From Aurelia coerulea (lineage: Eukaryota; Cnidaria; Scyphozoa; Semaeostomeae; Ulmaridae), in assembly GCA_039566865.1 (NCBI GenBank), contig CM076958.1:7168501-7232500 (forward strand): DNA of 64,000 nt, written 5' to 3'. The notes under the pieces were generated by a model. That model did not search any database. It was given only the letters and a program-made list of their open reading frames with translations, and was not told the origin of the DNA. The translations under genes and the position numbers were made by a program. Positions 1-14,271 of the stretch are shown piece after piece (within the stretch, counting starts at the first letter, position 1; every line of letters begins with the position of its first letter).

Positions 1-245
1 CTCAGACCAAACAGGCCTCTACTTCAAAGGGAGGTTTTCCAGTAAAAATAAGTAAAGAGACGAAAAGTTGATTGGCTACAAAAAAATTTTCTATTGTTTT
101 AGCCGAAATGCTCCAATCAGATTTACAATTCGGTTTTTCGTTCTGAAAATTCCGATTTGAGACTCTCTGGCAACTAGTCCCTCATTGAGCTGGCCATCAG
201 CAACAACAACAACAGCGAAATCGAGGGACTAGTGTAGCTAGTCTA
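1..245. mobile_element. Terminal part of a Mutator-like (9-bp TSD) element
   Basis: Bases 1-245 are about 95% identical by eye to the reverse complement of 61480-61724, the left end of a complete element with 9-bp target duplication. The terminus TAGACTAGCTACAC (reverse strand) is at 245. The flank CAAATACGG at 246 also occurs uninterrupted at 8374, so this copy inserted into another repeat. The other end lies outside the window. Confidence 0.8.
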
Positions 246-523
246 CAAATACGGATGAAAATCTCTTAAAATAAGACAATCACTCCTGTCAAATTGCGTA
301 GAGTTTAACAGGAAGTTTAAATCAAAACGATATTAGTTTCAAACATTTCTTAGATAAATTCACTATCTTTTAAGATTATATTAACGCGGAAAAATCTAAT
401 TGCATCACTGCAAAAAACGTTCAAAGACGGCGACAATATTCACTTCCGGTCATTTTCCTATACATTTGTATAGGGGGCATCAAACCGAGGCTGAACTCCT
501 CGAGAAAGGTGTTCTCGGGCGTG
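246..523 (+). mobile_element. Right-end fragment of the ACTAA-TSD TIR element
   Basis: Nearly collinear with 8374-8645, the right end of the 3.1-kb element described at 5539. Both end in GGTGTTnTCGGGCGTG. Its left part is cut off by the Mutator-like element at 1-245. No coding capacity is visible. Confidence 0.75.
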
Positions 524-1586
524 AGTACTTTCAGTTGATATAAATGTTTCATATTTGCTGATGTCAGCAAAATTTAATGTCCATGACGTCATTCACATTT
601 ATGACGTCATTGCTCTAGTAAAGAAGTGTGAAATATAAATTCTTTTAGTCTAATTTGCTTCATCTTATTAATTTGATTCATTTTGAGTCAATATTTCCCA
701 AATTAAAGGACAGGGCTGGCAAAAACCTGCGATGAAAATAAATACATACAACAAAAGGCTAATTTAAAGCTAATTGTGCTAAAAATGGAAACTAAAAATT
801 TTTGAAAAGTATATATTTTTTAACTATGACATGTTTCCTACTATTTGAAACAAAGTTGGAGAAAATCGGTTGAGTTGTTGATTAAATAGAATTTTTCTGG
901 TTAAGAAGGTATAAAATTGCCAATTTTCCTCAGTTTTTCGGTTGCCTAGCAACGAATCACGTGACTTATTCATTGTCATTGCTATATTTGAATAGCCAAT
1001 TGTCTAAAGAACAATAGGGGTAAGACTTATTGGTATTTCTTTTGTAGTTTTTGAGAAAAAGAGGAGGGGGGGGGGGCGAAAAGCGCCCCCCAGTACAAAG
1101 TACCTAAAAAGTCGCCCAGTACAAATAGGATTAATGTTTGATCAAACGCTGAGTCCAAAAGGTGGTCATTAATATTGGTGAAATTGTTTGCCATTCGTTT
1201 ATCTAATTGCCCATTGAGGCAATCGACTTCACAGAGATAGATGAAAACAATGCAGTTGTTTAATTCTTTTTCCATCCCATCTAACTGAGCTATAAACTAA
1301 TCTTCCTACTGGCAACAAGCAATGTCCACAATGCATATTAGACCACACGACAAGCGAGACACAAAGTCCTGCAATCATATAGCCTCACTCGGACTTCTGT
1401 GAAAAATACTTTCTCCGATGTATCAACTATAGGTAGTTGTTTCATCGCTCTCTCCTAAATATTGAGGAAAGCAAAGAGACTGTGATAAGACTGTGCAATC
1501 GTAAGAGCCAAATCTTTTCATTAAAGAGATGACAATACAGTATTCAAAAATTGAAGCAGCAGCAAATTGGAAGTAACATACTGTAC
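524..1586. other. Unassigned intronic sequence
   Basis: AT-rich sequence downstream of ABCA exon j. It holds a short G-run near 1066-1076 next to a GCGCCCCCC segment, and no ORF or exon that I recognise. The expected next ABCA exon was looked for and not found. Confidence 0.5.
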
Positions 1587-1703
1587 CTTCGAGACCCTCT
1601 CTGTAACCAGAAATGTGATGAAACTGGCAGCAATGAAGCAAACAGCCATAGCAAAAAATATGACCAATGTCAGGACGGCAAAGTTTGTCAGAGCCACATC
1701 AAT
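1587..1703 (-). CDS. ABCA exon j: TMD2 helix ending TERVSK
   Basis: Acceptor gattgtag precedes ATTGATGTG and donor gtacag follows TCGAAG. It has 39 codons in phase 0. A hydrophobic run ([19 protein letters not shown]) leads to [14 protein letters not shown]. The (P/A)SF--FL--ERVSK pattern is conserved in ABCA proteins and is normally followed by AKHLQF. That continuation is not seen between bases 1 and 1586, so the next exon probably lies below the window. Confidence 0.93.
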
Positions 1704-4700
1704 CTACAATCATACGAAAGCGTACAAATAAAAGTGAAACAGATGACAGTCCAATACCGTGTCTGAGGTAAACATTTACGATAAAAGTTTCTTTCAATGA
1801 ATAAGTAAACAAAATTTAAAATCAGACAACTAAAATACTAACCTGCTCTTGAGAATTCCTTGGAAGTGGATGATTTGTCACCCGCATACCATAAGAAGAA
1901 TCATTTTTCTGATGAGCTAACAAGATATTGTTTACAGCGCTGTATGCTGCAGCAATAGTATGGATACCCTGAAACAGAATAGAAGACTCTTTCTAGATAA
2001 TCTAAACTTTGGTCTTCTAGATTGTATTGAATTTGAATGAACTATAACTGATACCGAATATTCTGTCCTAAATTGTAAATAAATTTAAAAGTAGCTCTGT
2101 TCACCATTAGATTGTTCACTCGCCACACTGTATGGCTTTTGAGCATTTTTATTGACGAAAAAGGAACAACAAGGAATCACGTCGTAAGTCTATGTGCTGA
2201 TTACGATTTCAACATTAAAATTTCAAAATCGAAACAGTTTTTAGATATTGCCGTTTTTCTGCTAGAAAAAGCTTCCAAGAGATCTGGGTCGAGTTTTGAG
2301 TTTGACATCAAATGTTTGGGTAATAGAGTTGTGATACCAGTATACAGGGCCCAATCTCGTCCCCAGAGTGAGTTCGTTGCTCTACCTCTACTCTGGGATA
2401 CAAGATGCCGTTGGGCAATTTGATTGGCTATTCGAAAACGATGGCAAAATCAGATAATTACTGGTTCCCATTAAAAAATGGCCTCTATTGAATCGCTTAT
2501 TTCACAAAATAAACGGGCTGTATGGGGCAAGTGAGGAGTTAAAGAGGGGTAATGGACCACGGTGCATCCGAATTTTGGGGTTTCAGGAAATTTTGGGGTA
2601 ATTATGACGTCATAACAGGGGGTTGAAAATAAGATGTTGCGATTTTCCGACCCGAGGTTACGTTTGGAGTCGATGATCCATGGTTACAAGCCCGATTTCA
2701 AAACGGGAAAAAAGTTTTCAAGAGACCACTTGTCTGCGAGTCGAAAAACGCAATTTAGGGTTCAATATTGCTCCCAGGAGCGGAATGCGCACCCCCGAAA
2801 AATAGGGAACAATTTTGGCCTACCCCATTTTACGCCGTAACTCCGTTTTGCGAGGGGAGAAAGTGTCCCAATGCACCTTCTTCCCAACCCAGTCGTGTCG
2901 ACGCTTATATTCCTTTTGTGCCATCTTACTGCACTCGCTCAGAACATGATTGACACTTTCGTCAGCTTGACCACACATTCTGCATTTGCTTTCTTGCTGG
3001 CTCTTGTCTATCTTTGCCTTGATCAAATTAGTTCTGATTGCCTGCTCTTGAGCTGCCATTATCAATGTTTCTGTCTCCCTTTTCAAAGTGCCATCCTTTA
3101 ACCACAGCCATTGCTGCTCGTCCGCTAGATTTTCTGTCTGCCTGATGAACTGCCCATGTAGCATCTTTGCTTTCCAGTTGTTTGGCCTTTTGAATTTTTT
3201 CGTTTCTTGAACTCATTCTTACTTTCAATTGCTGCTTCCCAGTCTGTGGCTTCATCGGCACCTCTTGCAGCACTAATCAGCCTTTCTTCACTGTGTCATC
3301 TTATTTCGAAAAAAATGCATAATACAAATAGCTTCTAAATATATAAAATAAGAGAAGCTAATAAATTTCGAAAATATTTACAACTATTCAAATATACAAT
3401 ATAACTAAACTAATTAAAATGCCACACTGTCTCAATAATACTATTTCATTGATCTTTTATTCTAATTACTTTTGATCGACATTATGTTTTTCAAATTGAC
3501 ATGCGTTGCAGTTGCATTGCATTCCATCCCATCGTTTTATAAATCTCTTAAAAATGTGTATATTTTGAGCAGACTTCATTTCATTCGGGAGTCCATTCCA
3601 TATTTGAGGCCCTAAGGCTCTTAGGCTATTAGTACCAAAATTAGTTTGATTAGGTCTATGATGTAACAGATCATGTGGATTTCTCTGAGAGCGACTCAGA
3701 TTAGCAAATGATTTGAAAGAAAATATGTTTTGCATAAAAACAGGATTTAGTTGCTTCATAGTTTCGTAGATTTCGATACAAAGAGCTCTTAAACGAGAAA
3801 CGTGCATATAATATTTACCTGATTTGGTCAATAACTCTTCATATGTAGAATTGTTATCATTGAACAGAAATCTTAATGCCCTCTCTTGTATACGTTCGAC
3901 TTTTTGCAGCGACTTTGCAGATGAAAAATGCCATACTAAAGGGCAGTAATTAAAGTTGGAATAAACAAAACTTTGAACAAGTGTCTTCCTTTCTTCAAAA
4001 CCAATAAATTGTAAACTTATTGATTTCTTCAAAACCAACAATAAATAGTACATTCAATTGTGTGGCAGCTTTCTTGCACAAATCTGAAATATGTGGATCA
4101 AAATTTAGCTTGTTGTCTAGTTTGATACCTAAAAGCTTTACAGTTTTTTCTGTTTTGATGTTCTTATCACGGAGGCTAATGTCAACACCACTGGTATCTG
4201 AACGGTCTTTCTTGATCAAAATAGACTGGAATTTCTTTGGATTTGCAATCATCTCATTTTCCTCCAACCATTTAAGAGCAATATTCCCTTCCCCCTCCAA
4301 GACCTTCAGTAAGACGGACATGCTTTTCGAGGATGAACCAAAGAATTGTCATCTGCATAATTATATAATTCGGCTTCCCTAATGAAAAGTAGTAGATCAT
4401 TTATGTAAAAATTGAAAAGGATCGGACCAAGTATAGATCCCTGTGGAACACCGGAAAGTATGCGCTGAAACGAGCCATAAACATTGTTTATCCTAACACA
4501 TTGATCACGTCGCTTTAAGTATGAATATATAAAAATTAAAGAATTTTCATCAAATCCGTAAACGGATAGTTTTGCTATGAGTAAATCGAGCGGTATGCAA
4601 TCAAAGGCCTTCGATAAATCCATGAGGACGGCACCTACCATTTGATCATTATCTAATTTCAATCTCCAATGTTCAATTAGTCTTATCAATACATGATGCG

Positions 4701-7700
4701 TACCATAACGTTCCCTATAAGCCATAACCATAACGTTCCCCATCAGTTGTTTTTGATGATTTTCTCAAAAACTTTTGAAAAAACATTTAAAACACTTATC
4801 GGGCGGCAGTTTTTTTCAACAGTTTTATTTTGTTCTCCTTTATTAAGGGGGCTTACCGCTGCACGTTTTCCATTATCTGGGAATTTACAATTACGGATAC
4901 TGCTGTTGATAGCATCTGTTAAAGGGACAGTCAATTCGTCTGCTGACAAAGATCCTAGCTTAGGAGGTATCAAATCTTCGCCTGTTGATTTCCGACAATC
5001 CAGAGATTTAACTATTTCCTTTACTTCATTAGTCGTTACCTCTTTGAACAAAAAATATTTTGAAACTTTTCCCCTGTGTTCAATGATTGCTAAGATACTT
5101 GGATGATTGCTATATGTTTCTAAAATGAGTTTAACAATATCACGATCATCTACTAAATCAGTTGCATCTGCAACATTGGTTGGTTTTCTACCACTTGAAT
5201 TTTGTACAATGTTAATGTAATGGTCGTTGAAAAGCTGACACAAAGTTGGCTCATCTGTGATGATTTTCTGATTTTTTACAAGCGTTATGTTGTTTTCCGA
5301 TAAGCCTCCTCTATTAGATAGATAGGGCTTAACGAGATCCCAAAATTCCTGAAACTCATCTTCACGTATCCTTGCAACCCCAGTTTAGCTAAATTCACTG
5401 TATCTTCGACTCTCAGGAGTCCTCTGCCCCCTTCACTTCGTGGTATGTATAGACGATCAACATTGCTCCTAGGATGCAGTGCATTATGCATAATCATTAG
5501 CTTTCTTGTTCTTCTATCCATTTCTTGTAGATCACTAACACGCCCGACAACACCAAGCCTGAATTCTGACGTCACTTCCGGCCTCTCTTGCAAGAAAGCC
5601 GTTGCGCGAAAGCAAAATTTTGTGCTAAATGGCGTCAGCAGGCGTCCCAAGTGTCCCAAAGCAAAATATCGAGATATAACGCAATAGCTGTATCTTCGCT
5701 TTTTCAAGTTCTTTGAACATTTTGGACTCGGAGCTTCTTGGTTTTTCATATTTTTTCAAAGGCCGTGGACAACTCTGTTTACAAACTCGGGATTCAGCAC
5801 AGCAGGTAAGCAGACTTTATCATAAATGTAACGTTTGTCCTTTGTTTCATCGAAATTTTGTTGAAAGTTTTGGATTCCTCGATGTCGTTTTGTCCTATTT
5901 TGCCACCTTTCGCCAATGGTTGATGAAATAAACTCGTCTTTTTCTCGTCTTGAACTTCGGCTTGCAGTTTCAAGAAAATGAACTTTTGTTGGCCGAAATT
6001 TAACCAAATTTTTTTCAAACTCCAATATTTTCTAAACTAAGACAGCAATTCTCAATTTGGAATGTTGCCTGTTTTGCTGTAGCCTTTGCCGGTTTCCCAC
6101 AATTTTCAAAGGCAATTATTACTCGAGAGCCATGACCATCTAATCTTCGTTAACTTTACGTGCTTCCTTTTACATACTTCTCTGCTATTTAGTCAGAAAA
6201 CAAACGTTAACCGTAGTTGAATGTATCACTTTCGATCTTAATCTGATGTTTTCAGAAGTGAAACTATTTTGGAGTACTTGCTAGGCGTTTTGGCACCAGA
6301 GCAATGAGAATAATAACAAAACTTCGACTTCACTCTCAGCAGAGAACTCTTCGTCGGGTTTGTCGGGTTTGGCCTAAATGTAAACAAACATAAAATTACA
6401 TTGTTCCTTATTTTCGTCGGGACTAATGGGGAAGCGCTGACCTAGAAATAGGAGATCTGCTTACTAAAACAATGTTATCAAGGCTACCTTGTACAAAAAA
6501 TAATCAGCTTTGATCATTTTGCCTATAAACACAAAAGCTTACTGCAATGGTTTGCCCTTAAGACGTTTTTAGCAGGAGGATTGTTAATGTTGTTTCTGTT
6601 TTATTCTAGGACCCAAAAAGAACAAGATTATCTTTTATCAATCAAAGCCAACCTTGAAGCAGCATTTGACAACAACAAAAGACTGCAATTCTTGCTTTTT
6701 CCATGCCTGAAGACTGATGCAAAACTGATGGAACATTGTTGCAAATAAAGCATTCAATGAAAAACAATATTATACTATATCAAAAACTTTGAGTAATCCA
6801 ATGATTGATACTGATGATTTTGATCTGATGGTAGGAAGATGTTAGGATTATAGCAACTGAACCATCACAAAATTGAAATTTTGATGCTTCCAAATCTGAA
6901 AAAGTTTGAAATTTATTCTGAATTTGATCTTCAAAGACAATTGTTCTGATTAGTTTTAAAGAGAGTATCCCCATCCCATTGAGAATACTGGGATTCTTAA
7001 GCTTTCTTCTCATAAACAATGACTCTTTCTACTGGATTTTGCCTATGAGATAGGGGTACCAGCAACCAGTATAAAAGGCTTGGATTGTTCAGCCACCAAA
7101 CATTTTCTTTGGCCAAGCTGCATCACATCTCTTGGCGGTAATTTTGACATACTAGAAATGACCTTCTATAGGGTCTACAGGGGTAACCCTGAGACAAAAT
7201 GGGTAAGAAGAAAAATTTGACACTATTTGGTAAAAGTCATGAATCACATAGTTTCAATTTCTTTTGCTGCAACTTTTTGAAACAGGTCATGACCTGAGAT
7301 CTAACTTCTGGCTGCAGCTGCTCATATGATGGTTGGTATTTGATTCTACTTGAAGATCAAGGGTAACTTCATGATTGCCTACCAAATAATACTCTTTCAA
7401 GTGATATTGAAGGTAAAAAATCGAGCAAAGAAAACGACACAAAGTTTTCTTTATTGATTCTTTATCCAAAAGCTGCATCTCATGAACAATATGCACAAAT
7501 CAATAGCATTTTAATATGCTTTCCTAATCAGTCACAGATATGAAATTGTTCACACAATGTTGCATGGGTCTGCAGGGGTAAAATGGATAAACTGGGGGTA
7601 AAATGGGTAAATTTTGACAGCTGGAAAACAGTAGATTTTTTTCTAGTAAGTCAACTTTCACAAAGCAACATCAAGGGGGTGGCTCAAAAGCTTTAAACTT

Positions 7701-9706
7701 TTTTTGAGAATGGTATTCAATTTATTTGCCTTCCCATTTACCCGAAGCTCACCCATTTCATCCTTTAGCCCCTACTGCCATGCTTATACATGAGTTTCTG
7801 AAAATTACCAAAAAAGCAGTTATTTCAATTTCGATACACAGCATCTTCCCCCATCTTCCTTGTCTGTCAGTTTTTAGAGCCAACAAGAGGAGATTTCCAG
7901 ACTGCATTGAGTTGTTCCATCATTGAGAGGAACTTGCCCAGTACAAATGGCATATTTTCTATAATTTGTTATCCATTTGTCCATCAAAGACATCTGCCAT
8001 CATAAACAAAATGATTCTAGTTCTTGATCCATAAATATCAGAGTTATTTCGTTGGAAGCTGTAGCCTAAATAAGCTGCTTCTTCTTGGCTCTTTCCTTCT
8101 TGCCGGTTGGAGACTTATTTAAAAACATGAAAGCATCTCGAACAAAGAACCCAGATCTTGTCCTTCACTGGTTGTAAAAGGATCGCTAGTGCTCTGCATA
8201 ATGGTTTATTGCTTCGTTTCGTTCAGAATTAAAAGTTTCCTTGAAAGCAAGCAGCAAGCAGACCACGCCGTTTCAAAACAATTTCTACGATCTACGGCGT
8301 TTTCCAAATGTCATGGTTTTCAAGGCGCTTTTTACGTCACTAAAGACAATGAATTCGAAAAATTTGCACAAATACGGATGAAAATCTCTTAAAATAAGAC
8401 CATCACTCCTGCCGAATTGCGTGGAGTTTACCAGGAAGTTTAAATCAAAATGATTTTAGTTTTAAACATTTCTTAGATAAATTCACTATCTTTTAAGATT
8501 AAATTAACGAGGAATAATCACATCGCATTCCTGCAAGAAACGTTCAAAGTCGGCGAAAATATTCACTTCCGGTCATTTCCCTATACATTTGTATAGGGGC
8601 ATCAAAACGAGGCTGAACTCCTCGAGAAAGGTGTTATCGGGCGTGACTAATAGTCCAGTCAAGGAAAGCAGCTGAGTATCTTAGCATTGGTATGGCCCAT
8701 GTGTTGATTGCTTTGATTATGTTGACACCATTGAGCTTTGTTTCAAGTATTTTCCTTACACGTCTTTTGTATTCTTTTCCAGCTTTGTCTTTCACATCTT
8801 TCCGCTGTATTTCGTTTTGATTGTAATATACCCAGATCTTTATAGCTATCATCTTGCTTTAGAGATCTTATCTTTTCATCATTGGGCATTCGATTTCATT
8901 TGATTTAACTATCTTTCCTCTCTTCATTATCAGAACTGCACATTTATCTAACCCAAATTGCATGCCTATATCGTTGCTGAATACTCTAACCCCGGGGGGG
9001 GGGGGGTACTTGACTAGGGAAGTGACGGGGGTGTGCGGAAAACCTCTCCACACCCTGCACCCTGTCGCATAAAAAATAGGCCAAAAGTATACCCTGTCGC
9101 ATAAAAATTTTGCCTCTCAAATACAGTGTAGAACGCAATTTTTGCTTGTGATACCCTGTCGCATAAAAATTTTGCCTCTCAAATACAGTGTAGAACGCAA
9201 TTTTTGCTTATGATACCCTGTCGCATAATTTTTTTTACCTATTATAATACCCTGTCGCATAATTTTCGCTAGAAAATGACACCCTGTCGCATAATTTTTA
9301 CCGCAAAAGGACACCCTGTTGAGCGGCACATCCCGTCAGGTCAAGTATGGCAGTGCCCCCCCCCCCCCGGGACTCTAACTGTCTGAACAAGTGAGTCTAG
9401 TGCCTTTTCATTTTTCGCATATAACTTGAGGTCGTCCATGTATAATAAGTGGTTGATTTTCTCTTTACTCTTTGTAAACTCGTAACTAGGTTTCATCTTT
9501 CTCAAAACATGTGTGAGAGGAATCATTGCAACAGCAAATAAAAGATGCGAGAGTGCATCGCCTTGAAAAATCCCCCTCTTGATTTTCACTTCTCCCAGTT
9601 GCTGGTTTGCACATGTCAGTTCAACTCTCCAAGTTTTCATTGTCTTTTCAAGGAACAGTTTCAAGGAATCATTTTGCTGATAGGTTATCCTGTATAAATA
9701 TTCGTA

Positions 9707-9771
<65 letters not shown>

Positions 9772-12700
9772 GTTGTCACATGGGTTTTCAGATCGTAAAC
9801 AGAATAGGTCAGGCACGTCATGATATGGAACAGGAATTATTGCAAACTTTTTGTGAGATCGTGAAGGAACTATTGGAAACTTTTTCAGTACCATACACTA
9901 TAAGAAGGGAAGGAAACACGCAGGATCCATGCAGTAGCTGGAATGCTGTTTCTGAGACGATGTTGTGCTATTTTGGTTACTCACTTGCGACGAGTCTTTG
10001 GTGAACGATGGGCTTTGTGTGGTAATTGGCACACTACAACATTTTTTCATGGCTGTATTTCTCGAAATTATACGAGTTTCAAAGCTATTGAAGAACAACA
10101 TTGCTTGAGTAAGTCCTAACTGTGTTACTTTGTTGCTAACTCAACAAAAGCGAAGTCAATAAAAGGGAATTCTGATTCAAGACCTGGCTGAAACACCTGC
10201 TGTTTGCTGATGGTCGCATCGCGATAAGCAGAACGGCCTATACTAATAATCATAAATCCCTGTGAAGCTTCGTTCCATCAAAGCCTTGGTACCACGAAGT
10301 ACAAATTACCTCTTTAGAAAGCTACAACTGTGAAAAAATTTTGCAGCATAAACTATCTATCATTACTTTTAATAATAGTGCAATCCACGATAAAGTCGAA
10401 TATGCAAACACTTTGGTTTTATTGGGTCACAAATGGTGAATGGTGAAAACATAGGAAAATAAAGATTTTCGCATCATATTCACTGTACGCTTTATCATTT
10501 AGAGATAGATGAACCAATGATGAATTGTGCAAAGAACGACGGCAGATAATGTGAGAATAGCATTCATTGCTATTAGTTGACAAGTCATTACGAAGCGATT
10601 AGCAATTCCAGACAAAGTCATTTCCGCATACAATTAGTACATCAATAAAGGCAAAACAAGACGTAACGAAAAAGCTCTAGATGCCAAAATCCATTGCTGT
10701 ATGCAGAAAGAGGCTATTAGGGAAGATGACGGCATATGGGAAGGAGCATAAATCTGCATTCTGAATTTATCCATCCAATTAAAACAAAATTTCTTGAACA
10801 ATTCTTTCAATAATAGCAACATTCACGTTACGCGAGTATCCAGAAACATTATTGTCATAACAGAGAAAAATTCGAAAAGCTACCTGATTGCTAAACCACG
10901 TCCTGACATCGACGAATGTGTTATTAAGCGTTTGGAAAGTAATGCCTGCAAGGTTGGTCTTGAAGAAGCCCTTCTTGTTTGTGCTTTTCTCGAGAATAGT
11001 TTCAGTGAAATGGGTAATGTCATCTGCTAGATTTACTTTCACTAACTTTGTCGGACAAGGGCCATTGCTTTTACCCCTGCAAATCAAAATAATAAATAGA
11101 GAACTTGAAGTTGCTACATAAAAATCTTGTTTTGCTTTATCAATTGGGAATTAGACCATATAAAGCTCACATTATTACAATCAGGAAATGGGCATACAGG
11201 TAGTGACTGCATAGAAGCTTGATAAAACGTAGTAAATCACGTTTAAATTACGTTCATACCTTAGTCTTTTCAAATTTCGCCTGCCTTCAATTTTGGCCCC
11301 TTTAATTTTCGCCCCCCTTCTGCAGAAGTTTCGCGGGAGTTTCGCTCCCTTTAAATTTAGCCCCCTTGGTTTGGATTGATATGACGTAATTTGGATGGAT
11401 ATGGCCCCGAGGAAGAGAACACGGTGGATTTAGAACAACAAAATCACCCCTTAGACACAGGGGAGGACAATATCATTGTTATCGAAGAGTACTGCAAGTC
11501 TTGTATTTGTATTACAGTCAAAACCAAAGTTCTTTTATAGAAAATAAATTTTTTCGCTTCCTTTACTTTTCGCTCTCTCTAATTTTCGCCCCCCAAAATA
11601 TTTCCGCAATTCGCCCCCTTTAATTTTCGCCCCTCTCCGGGGCGAAAATTTTAAAGGCAGGCGAAATTTGAAGGGACTAAGGTAGGTAAATAACGAACCT
11701 GCAAAGCAGAAGCGGACTGGCCAGCCGGGATACTGGGAATTTACCGGTGCGCCCTTTCTTCAATTTTTTTCAAAAGTCTTGTTATTATACAAGGCAAACA
11801 AATCGTGTTAAAAAATTACGGTACGAAATTTATGGTACTATAATCTTTAAACTTGGTAAATAGATGGACTTTGATGCAAACAATCAAAATCACGTGATTA
11901 AATCAAATTATCTCTATTTTTCTTGTTGCTATAACAATAAGAAGGTATTAAGTTATGACTATCATGATTATTACAAACATGATTGAAACAATGAAATGAG
12001 GCATTTCATTGTTGCCATAGTTACGGTGCAATATTTAGAATCTTATATTTAGAATCTTATTTTTCATCATTCGATACAGTATAGATATAAAGTCAAAGTA
12101 GCGGAATTTTGGCATCCTCCTTTGCATAGTTTAGCATTCACTCACAGAAAAAAGGTGGTCATTGAAGTACCTTTCAGGCTACTTGAGCAAAATACATAAT
12201 TAGCACCCCTCTAAAGGTACTTTGAAGTACCCAAACCGAGGGGTATTTTGAAGTGCCCCAAGGACTGGTACTTCAGAATACCCCTGAAGGTACTCCAGAA
12301 TACCTCTCATGGTATTCCTAATGGTAGTTCAAATAACCCCTGGAGGTACTTCAGAGTACCCCCAAAAGGTACTTCAGAGGAACCCTATAGGTACTGCAGA
12401 GAACCCCTGAAGGTACTTCAGAGTACTACTAAAGGTACTTCAGAGTACTTCTAAAGGTATTATAAGCTGTATGTCAGGCCACATCTCGACTATGGCGATG
12501 TAATTTACCATGAGCAAAGCATGCCTCTTTCCCGCAAGCTAGAGTCCACGCAATATCAAGCAGCCTTAGCCGTCAGCGGGGCATGGAGTGGAACTAATAC
12601 TGACAGATTACTTGAGGAACTCGGCTGGGAATCACTCAGTAACAGAAGATGGTATCGAAGGTTGTGCCTCTTTTACAAAATTGTCAATGATCAAACTCCC

Positions 12701-14178
12701 CAATACTTGAGAGACTGTATCCCAGCAAGAAATGACACACAGTATAACTTACGACACCAAAGAGCTTTTAGGGAGGACAAGGTAAATACCACGAGATACT
12801 CCAAGAGCTTCTTTCCTTCTTGTGTAAAAATATGGAATGGCTTAGATTCTGAAATAAGAACCTCTACGACAATATCTCAGTTCAAAAAATCATTGATTTC
12901 CATTATAAGGCCTCAAAAAAACCTCATGCATGGAATCACTAACAGCCATGACTCAGCACTCATAACTAGACTTCGCGTTAGGTTTAGTGACCTGAACGAA
13001 CATAGATTTGAGCACAATTTTGGCCGCAACAACCCAATGTGTACATGCAATGTGGCAGTGGAATCAATTGCCCATTTCTTCCTGCACTGCCAATCGTACT
13101 TACACCATAGGGATATCCTGCTTGAAGAACTATCTAACATTGTAAACAACGATGTAACTCAATTACCTGATGATCATTTATGTGATTTATTACTTTTTGG
13201 TAGCAAAACCTACAACACAATAGCCAACAAAATGATTCTACAATGTACTGTCAGGTACATCAAAAACACAAATCGATTTAGATAAGGAATCTAAAACTAT
13301 ATATTTTTACTTTTAGACAGGGGATGTGCTCCAGCGGTCTGGAAATTCGCCTAATGTTTGTCTTTGTGGCATGGGGGATTGGGCGAATTCTCGGATTGTT
13401 GGACTATTCTCCTGTCTATTTGCCCTGAATACGTTGTCCGTTGACTTCATTCATTTCTGTGTGTATAGTTTAACTTTCCTTTGCTTGAAAATATAAATAT
13501 TGTAAATAGGGTTGTGGTGTGAGAGGCAACACGATAACCTTGGTTTTTTGCCTCTCACCCCAACAGTTTAAATTGAAATTGTAGTGTTTTGTTTAATGTA
13601 TTTTAAATCTTATTTGTTATAGAAAAAAAAAAAAAAAAAAAAAGGTATTTCCGAGCAACCATAAAGATACTTCAGAATACCCCCGAAAGGTACATCAGAG
13701 AGCCACTTAAGATATTTCATAGTATTCCTAAAGGTACCTCAGAGAACCTGTTTTTAAATAGTTCTCTTAAAACTTTACAGAGATAATGCCTGCTTTGACT
13801 CGGCTGAGAGGGCATTCCACAGTTTTGCACCTCTATGCGAGAAACATATCTGGCCATTTGCTGACCTTTGCTGACTTGTGAAAGAAGAACATTCCAAATC
13901 TTTCTCCATCTTTTAAAGCAGCCCAGCAGTGAACTTTGTCTTGATTGTGGCCTTTCTCATGGATGAGACTCGGGGGTCTTGGCCTCTTTCAGCATAATAA
14001 CGAGTATTCCACGTGTTAACAACTCCATTGAGACTTTCATCAATAGAAACGAGAACAGGATACGAAATTTTGGAAATTTTATTAAATGTAGATTCATTGA
14101 TGATACAAACCAGGGAGATTAAGTGCGTTAGTAGGTTGTTGTGTTAAAATGTTTAACTCTGAAAGTATAGCAGCGTTA

Positions 14179-14271
<93 letters not shown>

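Larger units (their letters stand above)
2825..9675 (-). mobile_element. R2/NeSL-like LINE, 5'-truncated, split by three insertions
   Basis: Four minus-strand pieces form one reverse transcriptase C-terminal half. 9660-9372 has [13 protein letters not shown] and the catalytic [13 protein letters not shown]. 8990-8646 continues [18 protein letters not shown] to [10 protein letters not shown]. 5538-5363 reads [13 protein letters not shown] and [19 protein letters not shown]. 3295-2825 reads [13 protein letters not shown] and a Cys-rich end with [18 protein letters not shown], a zinc-knuckle-like motif. Removing the insertions at 8991-9371 and 5539-8645 restores the reading frame exactly. A frameshift near 3160 and stops show decay. 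The RT type resembles the retron-like ORFs common in cnidarian genomes; the R2/NeSL clade is my best guess. Confidence 0.85.

Noticed and set aside
9060..9320. Regularly spaced CCCTGTCGCATAA repeats resembling a CRISPR array
   Set aside because: Spacing is irregular, the genome is eukaryotic, and the block lies inside a MITE with hAT-type ends.
9607..9894. Poly-Ile and poly-Asn ORFs
   Set aside because: Both are translations of the ATT array.
12248..12454. 68-codon ORF with repeated KVLQ/GTSE motifs
   Set aside because: It is a translation of the palindromic minisatellite.
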